Source: Autumnicola tepida (GTDB lineage Bacteria > Bacteroidota > Bacteroidia > Flavobacteriales > Flavobacteriaceae). From it: 64,000 nucleotides of DNA. The translations under genes and the position numbers were made by a program. The stretch lies in NCBI RefSeq assembly GCF_031846485.1, contig NZ_JAVRHQ010000001.1, positions 186,001 to 250,000 of the forward strand, given 5' to 3'. The notes under the pieces are model-generated. The model was given only the letters and a program-made list of their open reading frames with translations. It made no database searches and was not told the origin of the DNA. Shown one piece after another: positions 25,470 through 34,877 of this stretch; the first letter of the stretch is position 1; every line of letters starts with the position of its first letter.

Positions 25470-27416
25470 ATGAAGCAATTTACACGAACAGCCGTTGTGC
25501 TTATGCTTATGAGTATTTTTAGCTATAGCGGTTATGCACAGGAGGTTATAGAGGATAACCAGTCCGATTTTGGAGAATTTATGGACCGCAGCGGTAACCG
25601 CTTTAGGTCTGCCTCCGGAGTACCTGGTGAAGAATACTGGCAGAATGAAGCTGATTACAAGATTAAGGCGACCCTGGATGATGAGAACCACCGTATTTCA
25701 GGGAATGTGGTACTTACTTACACCAATAACAGTCCGCAGGATTTGGATTTTATCTGGATGCACCTTGAACAAAACAGGTTCACCCCCAATTCCCGGGGCA
25801 CCCTTACCACTCCAATAAGCGGGAACCGCTATAACGGCGATGTAGACGGGGGCTATACGATAAGCAACCTGGAAGCCAAAGTAAAACGCAGCACTTCTTC
25901 CCATTATATTATTTCTGATACCCGTATGCAGGTGTTTTTTGATAAGCCTGTTCCTGCCAATGGCGGCCAGGCCACCATTTCTATGGATTTTGAATATAAA
26001 ATTCCGGAGAAAGGCATGGACCGGATGGGACGTCTTGATGTTGAAGACGGTACCATTTATGCCATGGCCCAATGGTACCCAAGGGCCGCGGTTTATGATG
26101 ATGTTGAAGGCTGGAACATCGAGCCATACCTGGGCGCGGGAGAATTTTACCTGGATTACGGAAATTATGATTACGAAATTACCGCTCCTTATGATCACAT
26201 AGTGGTAGGATCTGGAGAATTGCAGAATCCGCGGGAGGTGCTTTCGGGTACTATGCGGGACAGGATGGATAGAGCCTCTGAAAGTGACTCTGCTGTTTTT
26301 ATCGTAAAGCCTGAAGAGGTGAAGGATATGTCTCTAAGGGCCAAAAACAGCGGCATGCTTACCTGGCATTTTAAAATGGAAAACACCAGGGATGTGGCCT
26401 TTGCTTCTTCGAAAGCTTTTATCTGGGACGCGGCTAAAATTAACCTTCCCGGCGGGAAGACGGCCATGGCACAATCGGTTTATCCACAGGAAAGCGCAGG
26501 CCGGGAAGCCTGGGGGCGTTCTACAGAATATACCAAAGCAGCCATAGAGAATTATTCCAATATGTGGTATGAATTTCCTTATCCCGTGGCTGTAAACGTA
26601 GCGGCAGCGGTAGGCGGAATGGAATATCCCGGCCTTAGTTTTTGCGGATGGCAGTCTGAAGGCGAATCCCTGTGGGGTGTAACCGATCATGAATTTGGAC
26701 ATAACTGGTTTCCTATGATTGTTGGTACTAACGAACGCAGGTATGCCTGGATGGATGAAGGTTTCAATACTTTTATAAACCATTACAGCACTCAAAAGTT
26801 TAATAACGGGGAATATGCTTCAACATTAAACCAGACCAGGAGAATGGTTGGATGGTTCACCAGCCCAAGCCGGGAAGGTATAGATACTTATCCTGATGTT
26901 ACTAATTTGAGAAACCTGGGGATGACGGCCTATTATAAACCAGCCGTAGGATTGTTGCTGCTTCGGGAATATATTTTGGGGCATGAGCGCTTTGATAATG
27001 CCTTCAGGTCTTATATTGAAACCTGGGCATATAAACACCCGCAGCCGGCAGATTTCTTTAACCATATGGAAAACGTGGCGGGAGAAAATCTTTCGTGGTT
27101 CTGGAAAGGATGGTTCTACGGAACCGGAAATATTGATATTGCCCTGGAGGATGTAGAGGAAAAAGATGGCAATTATATTATAGAGCTTTCCAACCTGGGA
27201 GATATGCCGATGCCTGTGGAAATGAAGCTGACTTACGAAGACGGCAGTACAGAAGATCTAAGGCTGCCGGTGGAAATCTGGCAACGTGGTGATACGTGGA
27301 GCCATCTTTTGGAAACAAATAAAACCTTGGAGAGAGTGGAGCTGGATCCTGATAAGATTATCCCGGACATCAATTTTTCCAATGATGTCTGGCCAAAGAA
27401 TATCTATAAGAATTAA
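25470..27416 (+). CDS. secreted M1-family metallopeptidase
   Basis: The 648-aa protein starts with a signal peptide (residues 1-24, ending SGYAQ). It has the M1 N-terminal beta domain and the gluzincin site H407-E408-F-G-H411 with third zinc ligand E430 in WMDEGF, 19 residues after H411. The usual GAMEN exopeptidase motif appears as GGMEYPGL, as is common in flavobacterial members. It should cleave peptides in the periplasm. It is a single gene between two terminator-flanked units. Confidence 0.92.
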   Translation: MKQFTRTAVVLMLMSIFSYSGYAQEVIEDNQSDFGEFMDRSGNRFRSASGVPGEEYWQNEADYKIKATLDDENHRISGNVVLTYTNNSPQDLDFIWMHLEQNRFTPNSRGTLTTPISGNRYNGDVDGGYTISNLEAKVKRSTSSHYIISDTRMQVFFDKPVPANGGQATISMDFEYKIPEKGMDRMGRLDVEDGTIYAMAQWYPRAAVYDDVEGWNIEPYLGAGEFYLDYGNYDYEITAPYDHIVVGSGELQNPREVLSGTMRDRMDRASESDSAVFIVKPEEVKDMSLRAKNSGMLTWHFKMENTRDVAFASSKAFIWDAAKINLPGGKTAMAQSVYPQESAGREAWGRSTEYTKAAIENYSNMWYEFPYPVAVNVAAAVGGMEYPGLSFCGWQSEGESLWGVTDHEFGHNWFPMIVGTNERRYAWMDEGFNTFINHYSTQKFNNGEYASTLNQTRRMVGWFTSPSREGIDTYPDVTNLRNLGMTAYYKPAVGLLLLREYILGHERFDNAFRSYIETWAYKHPQPADFFNHMENVAGENLSWFWKGWFYGTGNIDIALEDVEEKDGNYIIELSNLGDMPMPVEMKLTYEDGSTEDLRLPVEIWQRGDTWSHLLETNKTLERVELDPDKIIPDINFSNDVWPKNIYKN

Positions 27417-27442
27417 TTTTTTCTGAAAATTGTAATTTGAAG

Positions 27443-27477
27443 AGACCGCCTTAAAATTTTGAGGCGGTTTCTTTTTT
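27443..27477. terminator. bidirectional terminator
   Basis: ACCGCCT pairs with AGGCGGT around a 10-nt loop, followed by TTTCTTTTTT on the plus strand. It lies between the convergent M1 peptidase and the next minus-strand gene. Confidence 0.9.
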
Positions 27478-27530
27478 ACATGATCCTGTTTTGAGAAATA
27501 ATTTTTTAACTGATTTTTTCGTTGGAGAAT

Positions 27531-28961
27531 TTACTCTTTTCGAAACATGTTGTTTTCTTTAATAAGCCTGGCGGTATCTTCAGCCACAGCATCTTCCCAT
27601 CCGGGTTGGCCTTCCCTAATCATTTCATGCACTTTCCTGGAATTGATCTCCAGGATATGAGGATCGTATTCCAGGATATCCACTACCCGGCCGTTATCCT
27701 TAAAAAAGCGGAACAATTCCCTGGCACGTGGTTCCACCTTCAGGTTTTCACTGGTAATAATTTCTCCGGTCTCAGGATCTTTTTGAGGTTGCAGGTAAAT
27801 TTTAAGGCTTTTAAAGAATAATTTACCAAAAGCTTCAAGGATTCCGCCACTTAAATGGGTATAATAATCTTCCTTAAAAACTTCAATAAAAGTATTTACG
27901 CCCATCGTAAGCCCCATGCGTTCGCGTGTAAATGCTGAGAAATATTCCACTACTTTATAATATTCCTGGAAATTAGAGATCATTACTGTATGTCCTAAAG
28001 AGCACAGCAGGTCTGCCCGGTCCAGGAAATCTTTTTCATCTATTTCCCCTTCATTTTTAAGGTTGAAAAGGGTAATTTCAAAAATGGCCAAAATCCGGTC
28101 TTCATCTACTTTGTTTTCTTTTTTAAACAGCTCAAGTGATTTTTCGAACATGTTGAGGTTAACCTTGGTTACAGGCCTGAAACTTCCCCTAAGGGTAAGA
28201 ATATTTTTCTTATAAAGAAGGTTGGCCGCCAGTATATTATTGCCATCGGGCGCAAACATTACGGCGTCTGTTTTTCCTGTTTTTACAAGGTGAAGGCTCA
28301 TTAGCCTGTTATCTACATTTTTAAAAGTCGGCCCTGTAAAATTGATCATATCAATTTCAATCTTAAAGGAATTAAGGTGGTCATATAAGCTATTAAGAAG
28401 GTAAACAGGGTCATCATGAAAATAATAGGCGCCGTAAATTAGGTTCACGCCCAGAATGCCTAAACTTATCTGTTGTTTGGCTGCGTTGTTTTCGTGAAAC
28501 TGAACATGGATAATAATTTCACTATATTCCTCTTTTGGCCTGGTTTGGAACCTGATGCCAATCCAGCCATGTCCTTTGTACTTTTTAGCAAAATCTATGG
28601 TGGCCACAGTATTGGCGTAACTAAAAAAGAGCTTGTTTGGGTGCCTTGCACGGGAGATACGTTGTTCAATTAAACCGGTTTCATAGGAAAGCATGCTTTT
28701 TAGGCGGGACTCGGTAACGTAACGTTTGTTTTCGCCCACGCCATATATGGCATCGCTAAAGTCTTTGTCATAGGCGCTCAGGGTTTTTGCTATGGTGCCA
28801 GATGGGTTTTCTGCCCGGAAGAAGTTGCGAACAGTTTCCTGTCCTGCCCCAATTTCAGCAAAAGTGCCGTAAATATTTTCATTAAGGTTTAATCTTAGAG
28901 CCTTATTTTCGATAGAAACGATATCCCTAAACTCTCTTTCTTTTTCTAAATCTTCAGCCAT
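27531..28961 (-). CDS. conserved protein of unknown function, 476 aa
   Basis: The frame opens at 29006, but ATG 28961 (MAEDLEKEREF) or the ATG just before it (28979) is the more likely start. The product is a large soluble protein with no signal peptide. Stretches such as HPNKLFFSYANTVATIDFAKKYKGHGWIG and GPTFKNVDNRLMSLHLVK belong, as far as I can tell, to a widely conserved but uncharacterised family that databases often mislabel (as TonB receptor or adenylyltransferase). I cannot identify an active site. It is divergent from the TolB-like gene at 29132. Confidence 0.65.
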   Translation of the reverse strand: MAEDLEKEREFRDIVSIENKALRLNLNENIYGTFAEIGAGQETVRNFFRAENPSGTIAKTLSAYDKDFSDAIYGVGENKRYVTESRLKSMLSYETGLIEQRISRARHPNKLFFSYANTVATIDFAKKYKGHGWIGIRFQTRPKEEYSEIIIHVQFHENNAAKQQISLGILGVNLIYGAYYFHDDPVYLLNSLYDHLNSFKIEIDMINFTGPTFKNVDNRLMSLHLVKTGKTDAVMFAPDGNNILAANLLYKKNILTLRGSFRPVTKVNLNMFEKSLELFKKENKVDEDRILAIFEITLFNLKNEGEIDEKDFLDRADLLCSLGHTVMISNFQEYYKVVEYFSAFTRERMGLTMGVNTFIEVFKEDYYTHLSGGILEAFGKLFFKSLKIYLQPQKDPETGEIITSENLKVEPRARELFRFFKDNGRVVDILEYDPHILEINSRKVHEMIREGQPGWEDAVAEDTARLIKENNMFRKE

Positions 28962-29131
28962 ATCTCTTCTTCTCTTTCCCATAAAAGTAAGAATAATATA
29001 TGTCAAAAAAAGGGAGGAGGCTGCTAAGGATTTGCTAAACTCAGGAGCTGTTTTTCGCTATTTCTAAAAAGATTGGGCAAAATCTAATTTGTTTTTCTAT
29101 TTTTAAGAATAAATGAAAACAGAATAATAGA

Positions 29132-30634
29132 ATGGCTCATAAATTTTCAAGATTAGTTTTATTGCTGGCTATGGGGTTTTTCAGCTTTAACGGAATGCAT
29201 TCCCAGGAAATCGGGATATTTGATAATCACCTGGATATAGGTGCGGTAAAGAATGAAGGTTCTGTTACCTACAACGAGGAAGAACAGGTTTACACCATTA
29301 CCGGTTCGGGAACAAATATGTGGTTTGGTGAAGATGAATTTCATTTTTTATGGAAAGCCATCCAGGGCGATTTTATCCTAAGGGCGAGAGTAGAATTTGT
29401 TAGGGAAGGCACAGATCCTCATCGAAAAATCGGGTGGATTGTGCGTAACAACCTTGCTCTGGATTCACCTCATGTAAATGCGGCGGTACATGGAGACGGG
29501 CTCACCTCTCTTCAGTATAGAAAAAGTGAAGGAGCAGATACGCAGGAGGTGGTTTCACAGGACGAAGCGCCGGATGTGGTCCAGCTGGAAAGGCGCGGGA
29601 ATTTATTTATCATGTCCACAGCTAAATTTGGGGAACCCTTTACCAGTGTGGAAGTGGAGATGGACCTGAGAAATGAAGTTTTTGCAGGTTTGTATATAAG
29701 CGCCCATAATCCCGATGTTGTGGAAAAGGCAGTTTTTAAAAATGTGCGGATATCCAAACCAGCACCTGAAGACCTGGTTCCTTACCGGGATTATCTTGGG
29801 AGCCGGCTGGAGGTTATGGATGTGGAGACGGGGGAGCGCAAGGTGCTTCTAACCTCAGGCCACAGCATACAGGCGCCAAACTGGACAAAAGATGGGAAGC
29901 TTATCTATAATTCAAATGGTTGGTTATATGAATATGACCTGGAATCGGGGAAAGTTTCTATGCTGAATACCGGATTCGCCAGCAGCAATAATAACGACCA
30001 TGTATTGAGTTTTGATGAAAGCAAAATAGCCATAAGTCATCACAATCCTGAAGATAGCGGCAATTCTTCCATTTATTATCTTCCAATCGAAGGCAGTGAC
30101 AATCCTGTAAAAGTTACCAAAAACGGCGTAGGCGCTTCCTATGCCCACGGCTGGACGCCCGATGCCGGGGAGATTCTCTTTACCGGGGACAGGAATGGGC
30201 AGTATGATATTTATAAGGTAGATGTGGAAACGGGAGAAGAACAGCAATTGACCAATACAGAAACACTGGATGATGGATCTGAGTTTTCTCCTGATGGAAA
30301 ATACATTTACTTTAACTCCAACAGAACGGGTTCCATGCAGGTATGGCGCATGAAGCCTGATGGTAGTGAAGAAACTCAAATAACTACAGATGAATTAAAC
30401 GACTGGTTTCCCCATATCTCTCCGGATGGGGAGCAAATGATCTTCATTTCTTTTCCTAAAGAAGTGCCTTCCGGCGACCATCCCTTTTATAAAAGATGCC
30501 TGCTAAGGTTAATGCCTGTTCAAGGCGGTGAGCCTAAGGTGATAGCTTATCTCTACGGAGGGCAGGGTACTATTAATGTCCCAAGCTGGTCGCCAGACGG
30601 GAAACATGTGGCGTTTGTTACTAATTCAGATTAA
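29132..30634 (+). CDS. secreted DUF1349-like + TolB-type beta-propeller protein
   Basis: The 500-aa protein has a signal peptide (about 25 residues, ending MHSQ). An N-terminal jelly-roll domain of the DUF1349/laminin-G-like sort follows (about 30-210, GDFILRARVEF). The C-terminal ~290 residues form PD40/WD40-like blades with repeated W-TPDG-x-I-x-F-x-S-N-R pattern (for example FSPDGKYIYFNSNRTG). TolB-type propellers bind proteins or sugars; a periplasmic binding role is likely. It starts a run of genes (propeller, VOC, DUF1080, dehydrogenase) related to sugar derivatives. The VOC gene begins 2 bp after its stop. Confidence 0.8.
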   Translation: MAHKFSRLVLLLAMGFFSFNGMHSQEIGIFDNHLDIGAVKNEGSVTYNEEEQVYTITGSGTNMWFGEDEFHFLWKAIQGDFILRARVEFVREGTDPHRKIGWIVRNNLALDSPHVNAAVHGDGLTSLQYRKSEGADTQEVVSQDEAPDVVQLERRGNLFIMSTAKFGEPFTSVEVEMDLRNEVFAGLYISAHNPDVVEKAVFKNVRISKPAPEDLVPYRDYLGSRLEVMDVETGERKVLLTSGHSIQAPNWTKDGKLIYNSNGWLYEYDLESGKVSMLNTGFASSNNNDHVLSFDESKIAISHHNPEDSGNSSIYYLPIEGSDNPVKVTKNGVGASYAHGWTPDAGEILFTGDRNGQYDIYKVDVETGEEQQLTNTETLDDGSEFSPDGKYIYFNSNRTGSMQVWRMKPDGSEETQITTDELNDWFPHISPDGEQMIFISFPKEVPSGDHPFYKRCLLRLMPVQGGEPKVIAYLYGGQGTINVPSWSPDGKHVAFVTNSD

Positions 30635-30636
30635 TT

Positions 30637-31083
30637 ATGAAAAAAGTTATTATTTTAGGATTTATCCTAATGTCGATTAATATGAATGCACAAAGCGGCT
30701 TTAATTTTAAAAAAGATCATGATGCCCTAATGGTGAACGATGTAGATGCTTCGGCGGAATTTTACATGAACATTCTGGGCCTTCCGGAAATTCCTAATGG
30801 CGGTTTGGGGGACCACATCAGGTGGGTGGAATTAAATGATAAAGTCCAGATTCATCTTATAGAAAGTGAAGAACAGGTAGAAAAGAACAAAGGAGTGCAT
30901 TTGGCAATCAATACCAATAATCTTGAAGGTTTTATGAACTTCTTAAAATCTAAAGATGTTCATTTTGAAAACTGGGCGGGAGAAGCCGGAACCACCAATA
31001 CCAGGCCAGATGGCGTAAAGCAGATTTATCTCCAGGACCCAGATGGTTACTGGATTGAAGTGAATGATGGTAAATTGAAATAA
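30637..31083 (+). CDS. exported VOC (glyoxalase-fold) protein
   Basis: The 148-aa protein has a short signal peptide (about 19 residues, ending MNAQ) and one vicinal-oxygen-chelate domain. This includes H(D)ALMVNDVDASAEFY at the first metal position, the GVHLAI strand, and IYLQDPDGYWIEVND, where the Glu is the usual last metal ligand. It probably binds a metal and a small oxygen-rich ligand in the periplasm. Position 2 bp behind the propeller gene shows co-expression. The reaction is unknown. Confidence 0.85.
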   Translation: MKKVIILGFILMSINMNAQSGFNFKKDHDALMVNDVDASAEFYMNILGLPEIPNGGLGDHIRWVELNDKVQIHLIESEEQVEKNKGVHLAINTNNLEGFMNFLKSKDVHFENWAGEAGTTNTRPDGVKQIYLQDPDGYWIEVNDGKLK

Positions 31084-31087
31084 GGAA

Positions 31088-31107
31088 ACCAACAATCTCT
31101 GGTTGGT
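31088..31107 (+). terminator. weak hairpin after VOC gene
   Basis: ACCAAC pairs with GTTGGT around an 8-nt loop 5 bp after the VOC stop, followed by CTATTTG. The stem is short and the T-run weak, so it is only a candidate. Confidence 0.4.
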
Positions 31108-31204
31108 CTATTTGTATCAATGTGCGGGCAGGAGCGCCACAGAATGCTGTAACCAGGAGATAAGTCTTCTATTTCATCAATTCTGGTGGTTTTTTTTGTA
31201 CTGA

Positions 31205-31234
31205 TTGATCTTTCAAAAAATTAATGTATCTTTT
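31205..31234 (+). promoter_or_regulatory. candidate Bacteroidota promoter for DUF1080 gene
   Basis: TTG at 31205-31207 and TATCTTTT at 31227-31234 are 19 nt apart, close to the -33 TTTG / -7 TAnnTTTG spacing. The start codon follows at 31282. Confidence 0.35.
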
Positions 31235-31281
31235 CGTTTTTAGTTAATAATACATAGGCATATTTATCAAAAACGAAACAG

Positions 31282-32661
31282 ATGATTTTAAAAGCTAAAG
31301 GTTTGCTATCTTATTCATGCCTGTTCTTTTTCACATTATTTATTTTTAGTTGTGGAAAAGAAAAAGAGGAGGATACCCCCTGGATGAACCTTTTCAACGG
31401 AGAGAATTTGGAGGGTTGGACCAAAAAAGGAGGTGAAGCCAACTATGAGGTGAAGAACGGTGCCATAGTGGGTTCCACGGTTAGAAATACTCCAAATACT
31501 TTCCTTACCACAGATAAGATGTACGATGATTTTATCATGGAAGTGGATTTTAAGGTAGATTCCACAATGAACTCCGGCATCCAGATTAGAAGCAATAGTT
31601 TCCCCTATTATCAAAATGGCCGGGTGCATGGTTATCAAATAGAAATAGATCCTTCCCCCAGAGCATACAGTGCAGGAATTTATGATGAAGCAAGGCGCGG
31701 CTGGTTGAATACATTGGAAGATAATCCTGACGCACAGCAAGCTTTTAAGCAAAATGAATGGAATTCTTATCGTATTGAAGCCATAGGCGATACTATAAAG
31801 ACATGGATAAATGGGGTGCCTGCTTCTTATCTTATCGATGATAAAACCGGCGAAGGTTTTATTGCACTACAGGTGCACAGCATTGGAGATGAAGAGGAAG
31901 AAGGAAAAGAAGTGATGTGGAAAAACATCAGGATTTTAACCGACAGTCTTTCAAAATATTCAAAAGATACTCCCCTGGAACCTGTAGTCACCAGGAACAA
32001 TCTTACAATGGATGAAAAGAATAATGGCTGGGAGATGCTTTGGGATGGAGAAACCACTTCAGGATGGAGAGGTGCGAGATTGGATGAATTCCCGGAGCAG
32101 GGCTGGAAAATAGAAGATGGGAATCTAATTGTATTGGCTTCCGGAGGAGAAGAGTCTGCCGCGGGAGGAGATATTGTGACCAAAGAAGTTTACGGTGATT
32201 TTGAATTAAAGGTAGATTTTAAAATAACCGAAGGTGCCAACAGTGGCATCAAATATTATGTGGATACCGATATAAATAAAGGCCCGGGCTCTTCTATTGG
32301 TCTGGAATACCAGATCCTTGATGATGAACGCCATCCTGATGCGAAATTAGGAAACCATGAAGGCAGCCGAACTGTTGCTTCCCTTTATGATCTTATTGAA
32401 GCAAGCCCCGATAAACCTATAAATCCTGTTGGGGAATGGAATACTGCGCGTATTATCTCCAAAGATAACCATGTAGAGCACTGGCTTAATGGGGTAAAGG
32501 TGCTGGAATATGAAAGGAAAAGTGACAATTACAGAAAACTGGTATCTGAAAGTAAATATGATAAATGGCCAAACTTCGGGGAAGCTGAAAAAGGGCATAT
32601 TCTGCTTCAGGATCATGGAAATCGCGTTGCTTTCAGAAATATAAAAATCAAACCGCTGTAA
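31282..32661 (+). CDS. double DUF1080 lipoprotein (3-keto-glycoside hydrolase-like)
   Basis: The 459-aa protein has a lipoprotein signal with lipobox IFSC (Cys about 24). Two DUF1080 (3-keto-disaccharide hydrolase) domains follow: the first about 35-215 with WMNLFNGENLEGW, the second about 245-459 with WEMLWDGETTSGWRG. Both have the MNSGIQIRS / ANSGIKYYV strand. DUF1080 members act on 3-keto sugars, splitting glycosides after a dehydrogenase has oxidised C3. The next gene, a TAT-exported Gfo/Idh/MocA dehydrogenase 9 bp downstream, is the natural partner. Double-domain forms are less common than single ones. Its substrate is unknown. Confidence 0.88.
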   Translation: MILKAKGLLSYSCLFFFTLFIFSCGKEKEEDTPWMNLFNGENLEGWTKKGGEANYEVKNGAIVGSTVRNTPNTFLTTDKMYDDFIMEVDFKVDSTMNSGIQIRSNSFPYYQNGRVHGYQIEIDPSPRAYSAGIYDEARRGWLNTLEDNPDAQQAFKQNEWNSYRIEAIGDTIKTWINGVPASYLIDDKTGEGFIALQVHSIGDEEEEGKEVMWKNIRILTDSLSKYSKDTPLEPVVTRNNLTMDEKNNGWEMLWDGETTSGWRGARLDEFPEQGWKIEDGNLIVLASGGEESAAGGDIVTKEVYGDFELKVDFKITEGANSGIKYYVDTDINKGPGSSIGLEYQILDDERHPDAKLGNHEGSRTVASLYDLIEASPDKPINPVGEWNTARIISKDNHVEHWLNGVKVLEYERKSDNYRKLVSESKYDKWPNFGEAEKGHILLQDHGNRVAFRNIKIKPL

Positions 32662-32670
32662 ATTCCGAAG

Positions 32671-34011
32671 ATGACAACGAGAAGAAATTTTATAAAAAAA
32701 GCTGGCCTTGGAGGGGTAGCATTAACTGTTGCCGGTTCTGCAATGAATATGTCTGCACAAAGCTATCGCCGCATAATTGGTGCGAATGAAAGATTAAGAG
32801 TGGGTATTGCAGGGCTTGGCCGCCGTTTGGGTGCATATTACGATCCTATCGCCAGGACTGATAGCAATGTAGAACTTGCTTACTTGTGCGATGTGATGGA
32901 AAGCCAGCGTATAAAAGCACTTCAAAATTTTAAAGAGGTAATAGATTATACTCCCAAACTTGAAAATGATATTAGAAAAGTTATAGATGATCCCGATGTT
33001 GATATCTTAATTAATGCGACTCCGGATCATTGGCATACCCCCGGCTCGATTATGGCCATAAAAGCCGGCAAGCATGTATATGTGGAAAAGCCCAGCAGCC
33101 ATAATATGGAGGAAAACGAAATGCTGGTGAAAGCTGCAGATAAATATAAGCGTGTGGTCCAGATGGGGAATCAGCAGCGGTCCTCTGCGCATACCATAGA
33201 AATAATTAATGAAATTCATAATGGTATTATTGGCCGGCCTTATAAAGCGGTGGCCTTTTATACCAATAGCCGGGGAGAAGTGCCGGTTCAGCAAAAAGCA
33301 CCTGTTCCCGCAGGTCTGGATTGGGAATTATGGCAGGGGCCTGCGCCAAGAAGGGACTATACTTCTGAAACTTGGAATTATAACTGGCACTGGTATGGCT
33401 GGGATTATGGAACTGCAGAGACAGGCAATAATGCAACACATGAGCTGGATATTGCCCGGTAGGCACTACAGGTAGGTTTCCCTAACTATGCGAGAACAGA
33501 GGCCGCAAAAAGGCATTTTTTGGAAGATGGATGGGAGATGTACGATACCATGGAAGCCACATTTAATTTTCCTGAAGAAAAAGTAATTCAATGGGATGGC
33601 AAGAGCCGCAATGGATATGATACCTACGGCGGAGGGCGCGGCACTATAATTTACGGAAGTAACGGCGCTGTTTTTATTGATCGTGAAAAATATGTTTTAA
33701 CAGACAGGAGCGGCAATGTGGTGCGCGAAAGAAACTCTGCATCTAATGAAGCCGGTACTGCTCTTGGTGGCGGTGGAGATATGTCTACTACCCACATGAT
33801 GAATTTTTTTGATGCTGTTCGTGGAAAGCAGAAGCTTAATGCTCCTATTGATGATGCCAATGTAAGCATGGCCATGGTCCATTACGCAAACATAGCTTAC
33901 CGTATAGGAAAAGGTTTTGAAATTGATGAAAATACCGGGCGTATGTATAACCGTGATGCCATGAAGCTTTGGGGCAGGGAATATGCGAATGGGTGGAAGC
34001 CTGAAGTTTGA
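32671..34011 (+). pseudogene. Gfo/Idh/MocA dehydrogenase with in-frame amber codon
   Basis: Residues 1-30 are a TAT signal (TTRRNFIKKAGLGG), and an NAD(P)-binding Rossmann fold follows with GIAGLGRR and the EKPSSHN block. At codon 264 (33460-33462) the frame has TAG. Relatives usually read DIARWALQVGYPN here, so TGG to TAG is the likely change. Reading through, the same frame continues without interruption to 34011, giving 446 aa with the full C-terminal domain. It is therefore either a recent nonsense mutation or a sequencing error. The downstream half could start at ATG 33520 only as a fragment. Together with the DUF1080 gene it would form a 3-keto-glycoside pathway. Confidence 0.88.
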
Positions 34012-34142
34012 AATGAATGGTTTTTACATTCTTCAATTGTGGCAAGATTATAATTCATCCATTTTAGTATTTCAATGCTTGGTTTTTACGGCTTTCTTTT
34101 AGTTGAATGGCCGAAATTCCGCATAAGCGCTTCAGATGGGTA

Positions 34143-34559
34143 CTAGTCTCCACTTATCCTTTTTATTAAATTTGAATAGGTGACTATTTTCGTTTTTCCT
34201 ATTTTTTCGAGCACAAGTAAATCGCTATCTCCGGTAACTAGATAATCTGCTTTTCCATCGACTGCCAGGTTTAGGAGAAAATTATCTTTTGGATCACGAC
34301 AAATATTTATCTTAGATTTGATCGCTACCAATTCAGCGTACTGATCAAAAAGATCTAAGAGTTTTTCAATATCTTTTTTGGAGAAGAATTTTTTAAATTT
34401 CGGCCTTCCCACGACTTCTATAAATTCTTCCAAAGACTCATTTGAGAATATTAAGTTGATGTCTGCTGTTTGGATTAAATGGTCAATTTTATTGAAGTTT
34501 TTGGAAATCAAAAAACTAATCCACAAATTTGTATCCAGGATTATCCTTTTACTCTTCAT
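34143..34559 (-). CDS. PIN-domain toxin
   Basis: The 138-aa protein is a PIN-like ribonuclease of the COG1569 kind: first acidic residue in ILDTNLWISFL, central ESLEEFIEV, D in CRDPKDNFLL, and final D in LVTGDSDLL. These four acidic positions form the Mg-binding site of PIN RNases, which cut RNA as the toxin of VapBC-like pairs. It overlaps the upstream small gene by 11 bp on the same strand, as expected for an antitoxin-toxin operon. The frame is intact. Confidence 0.88.
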   Translation of the reverse strand: MKSKRIILDTNLWISFLISKNFNKIDHLIQTADINLIFSNESLEEFIEVVGRPKFKKFFSKKDIEKLLDLFDQYAELVAIKSKINICRDPKDNFLLNLAVDGKADYLVTGDSDLLVLEKIGKTKIVTYSNLIKRISGD

Positions 34560-34761
34560 ACCGTGATTTTCTCACGCTCTCTACTTCTTTTGTAATTTCA
34601 TCAAAACTTATTTCTTCTTTTGATTTAGATCTAAATTTTTTCAGAAGATTTGAAAAATCAGATTTCTTTTCGGTTTTGATTTTTATCAAATTTAAATCAG
34701 CTAAATCTTTCAATAAATTTTTAGCTTTCGGATTTAAGATGTCGATTCGGATCGTTTCCAT
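34549..34761 (-). CDS. antitoxin partner of PIN toxin, 70 aa
   Basis: A small, highly charged, probably helical protein whose last codons overlap the PIN toxin start by 11 bp. It begins METIRIDILNPKAKNLLKDL, a pattern seen in antitoxins of COG1569-type PIN toxins. It should bind and inhibit the toxin and repress the operon. The family is assigned mainly from position and size. Confidence 0.75.
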   Translation of the reverse strand: METIRIDILNPKAKNLLKDLADLNLIKIKTEKKSDFSNLLKKFRSKSKEEISFDEITKEVESVRKSRYEE

Positions 34762-34877
34762 TCCTTATTTTTTATAAAGCTAGTGAATTATTTTCTTTCT
34801 TTAATTTTTTTGTGTATGCTGCTCAATGGCATCTGTAACAAAGTATACTTCCGGGCGTCTAAAAATAAAATCATCAC

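Noticed and set aside
33520..34011. Independent 163-aa gene
   Set aside because: Same frame as the upstream dehydrogenase, separated only by one TAG codon.
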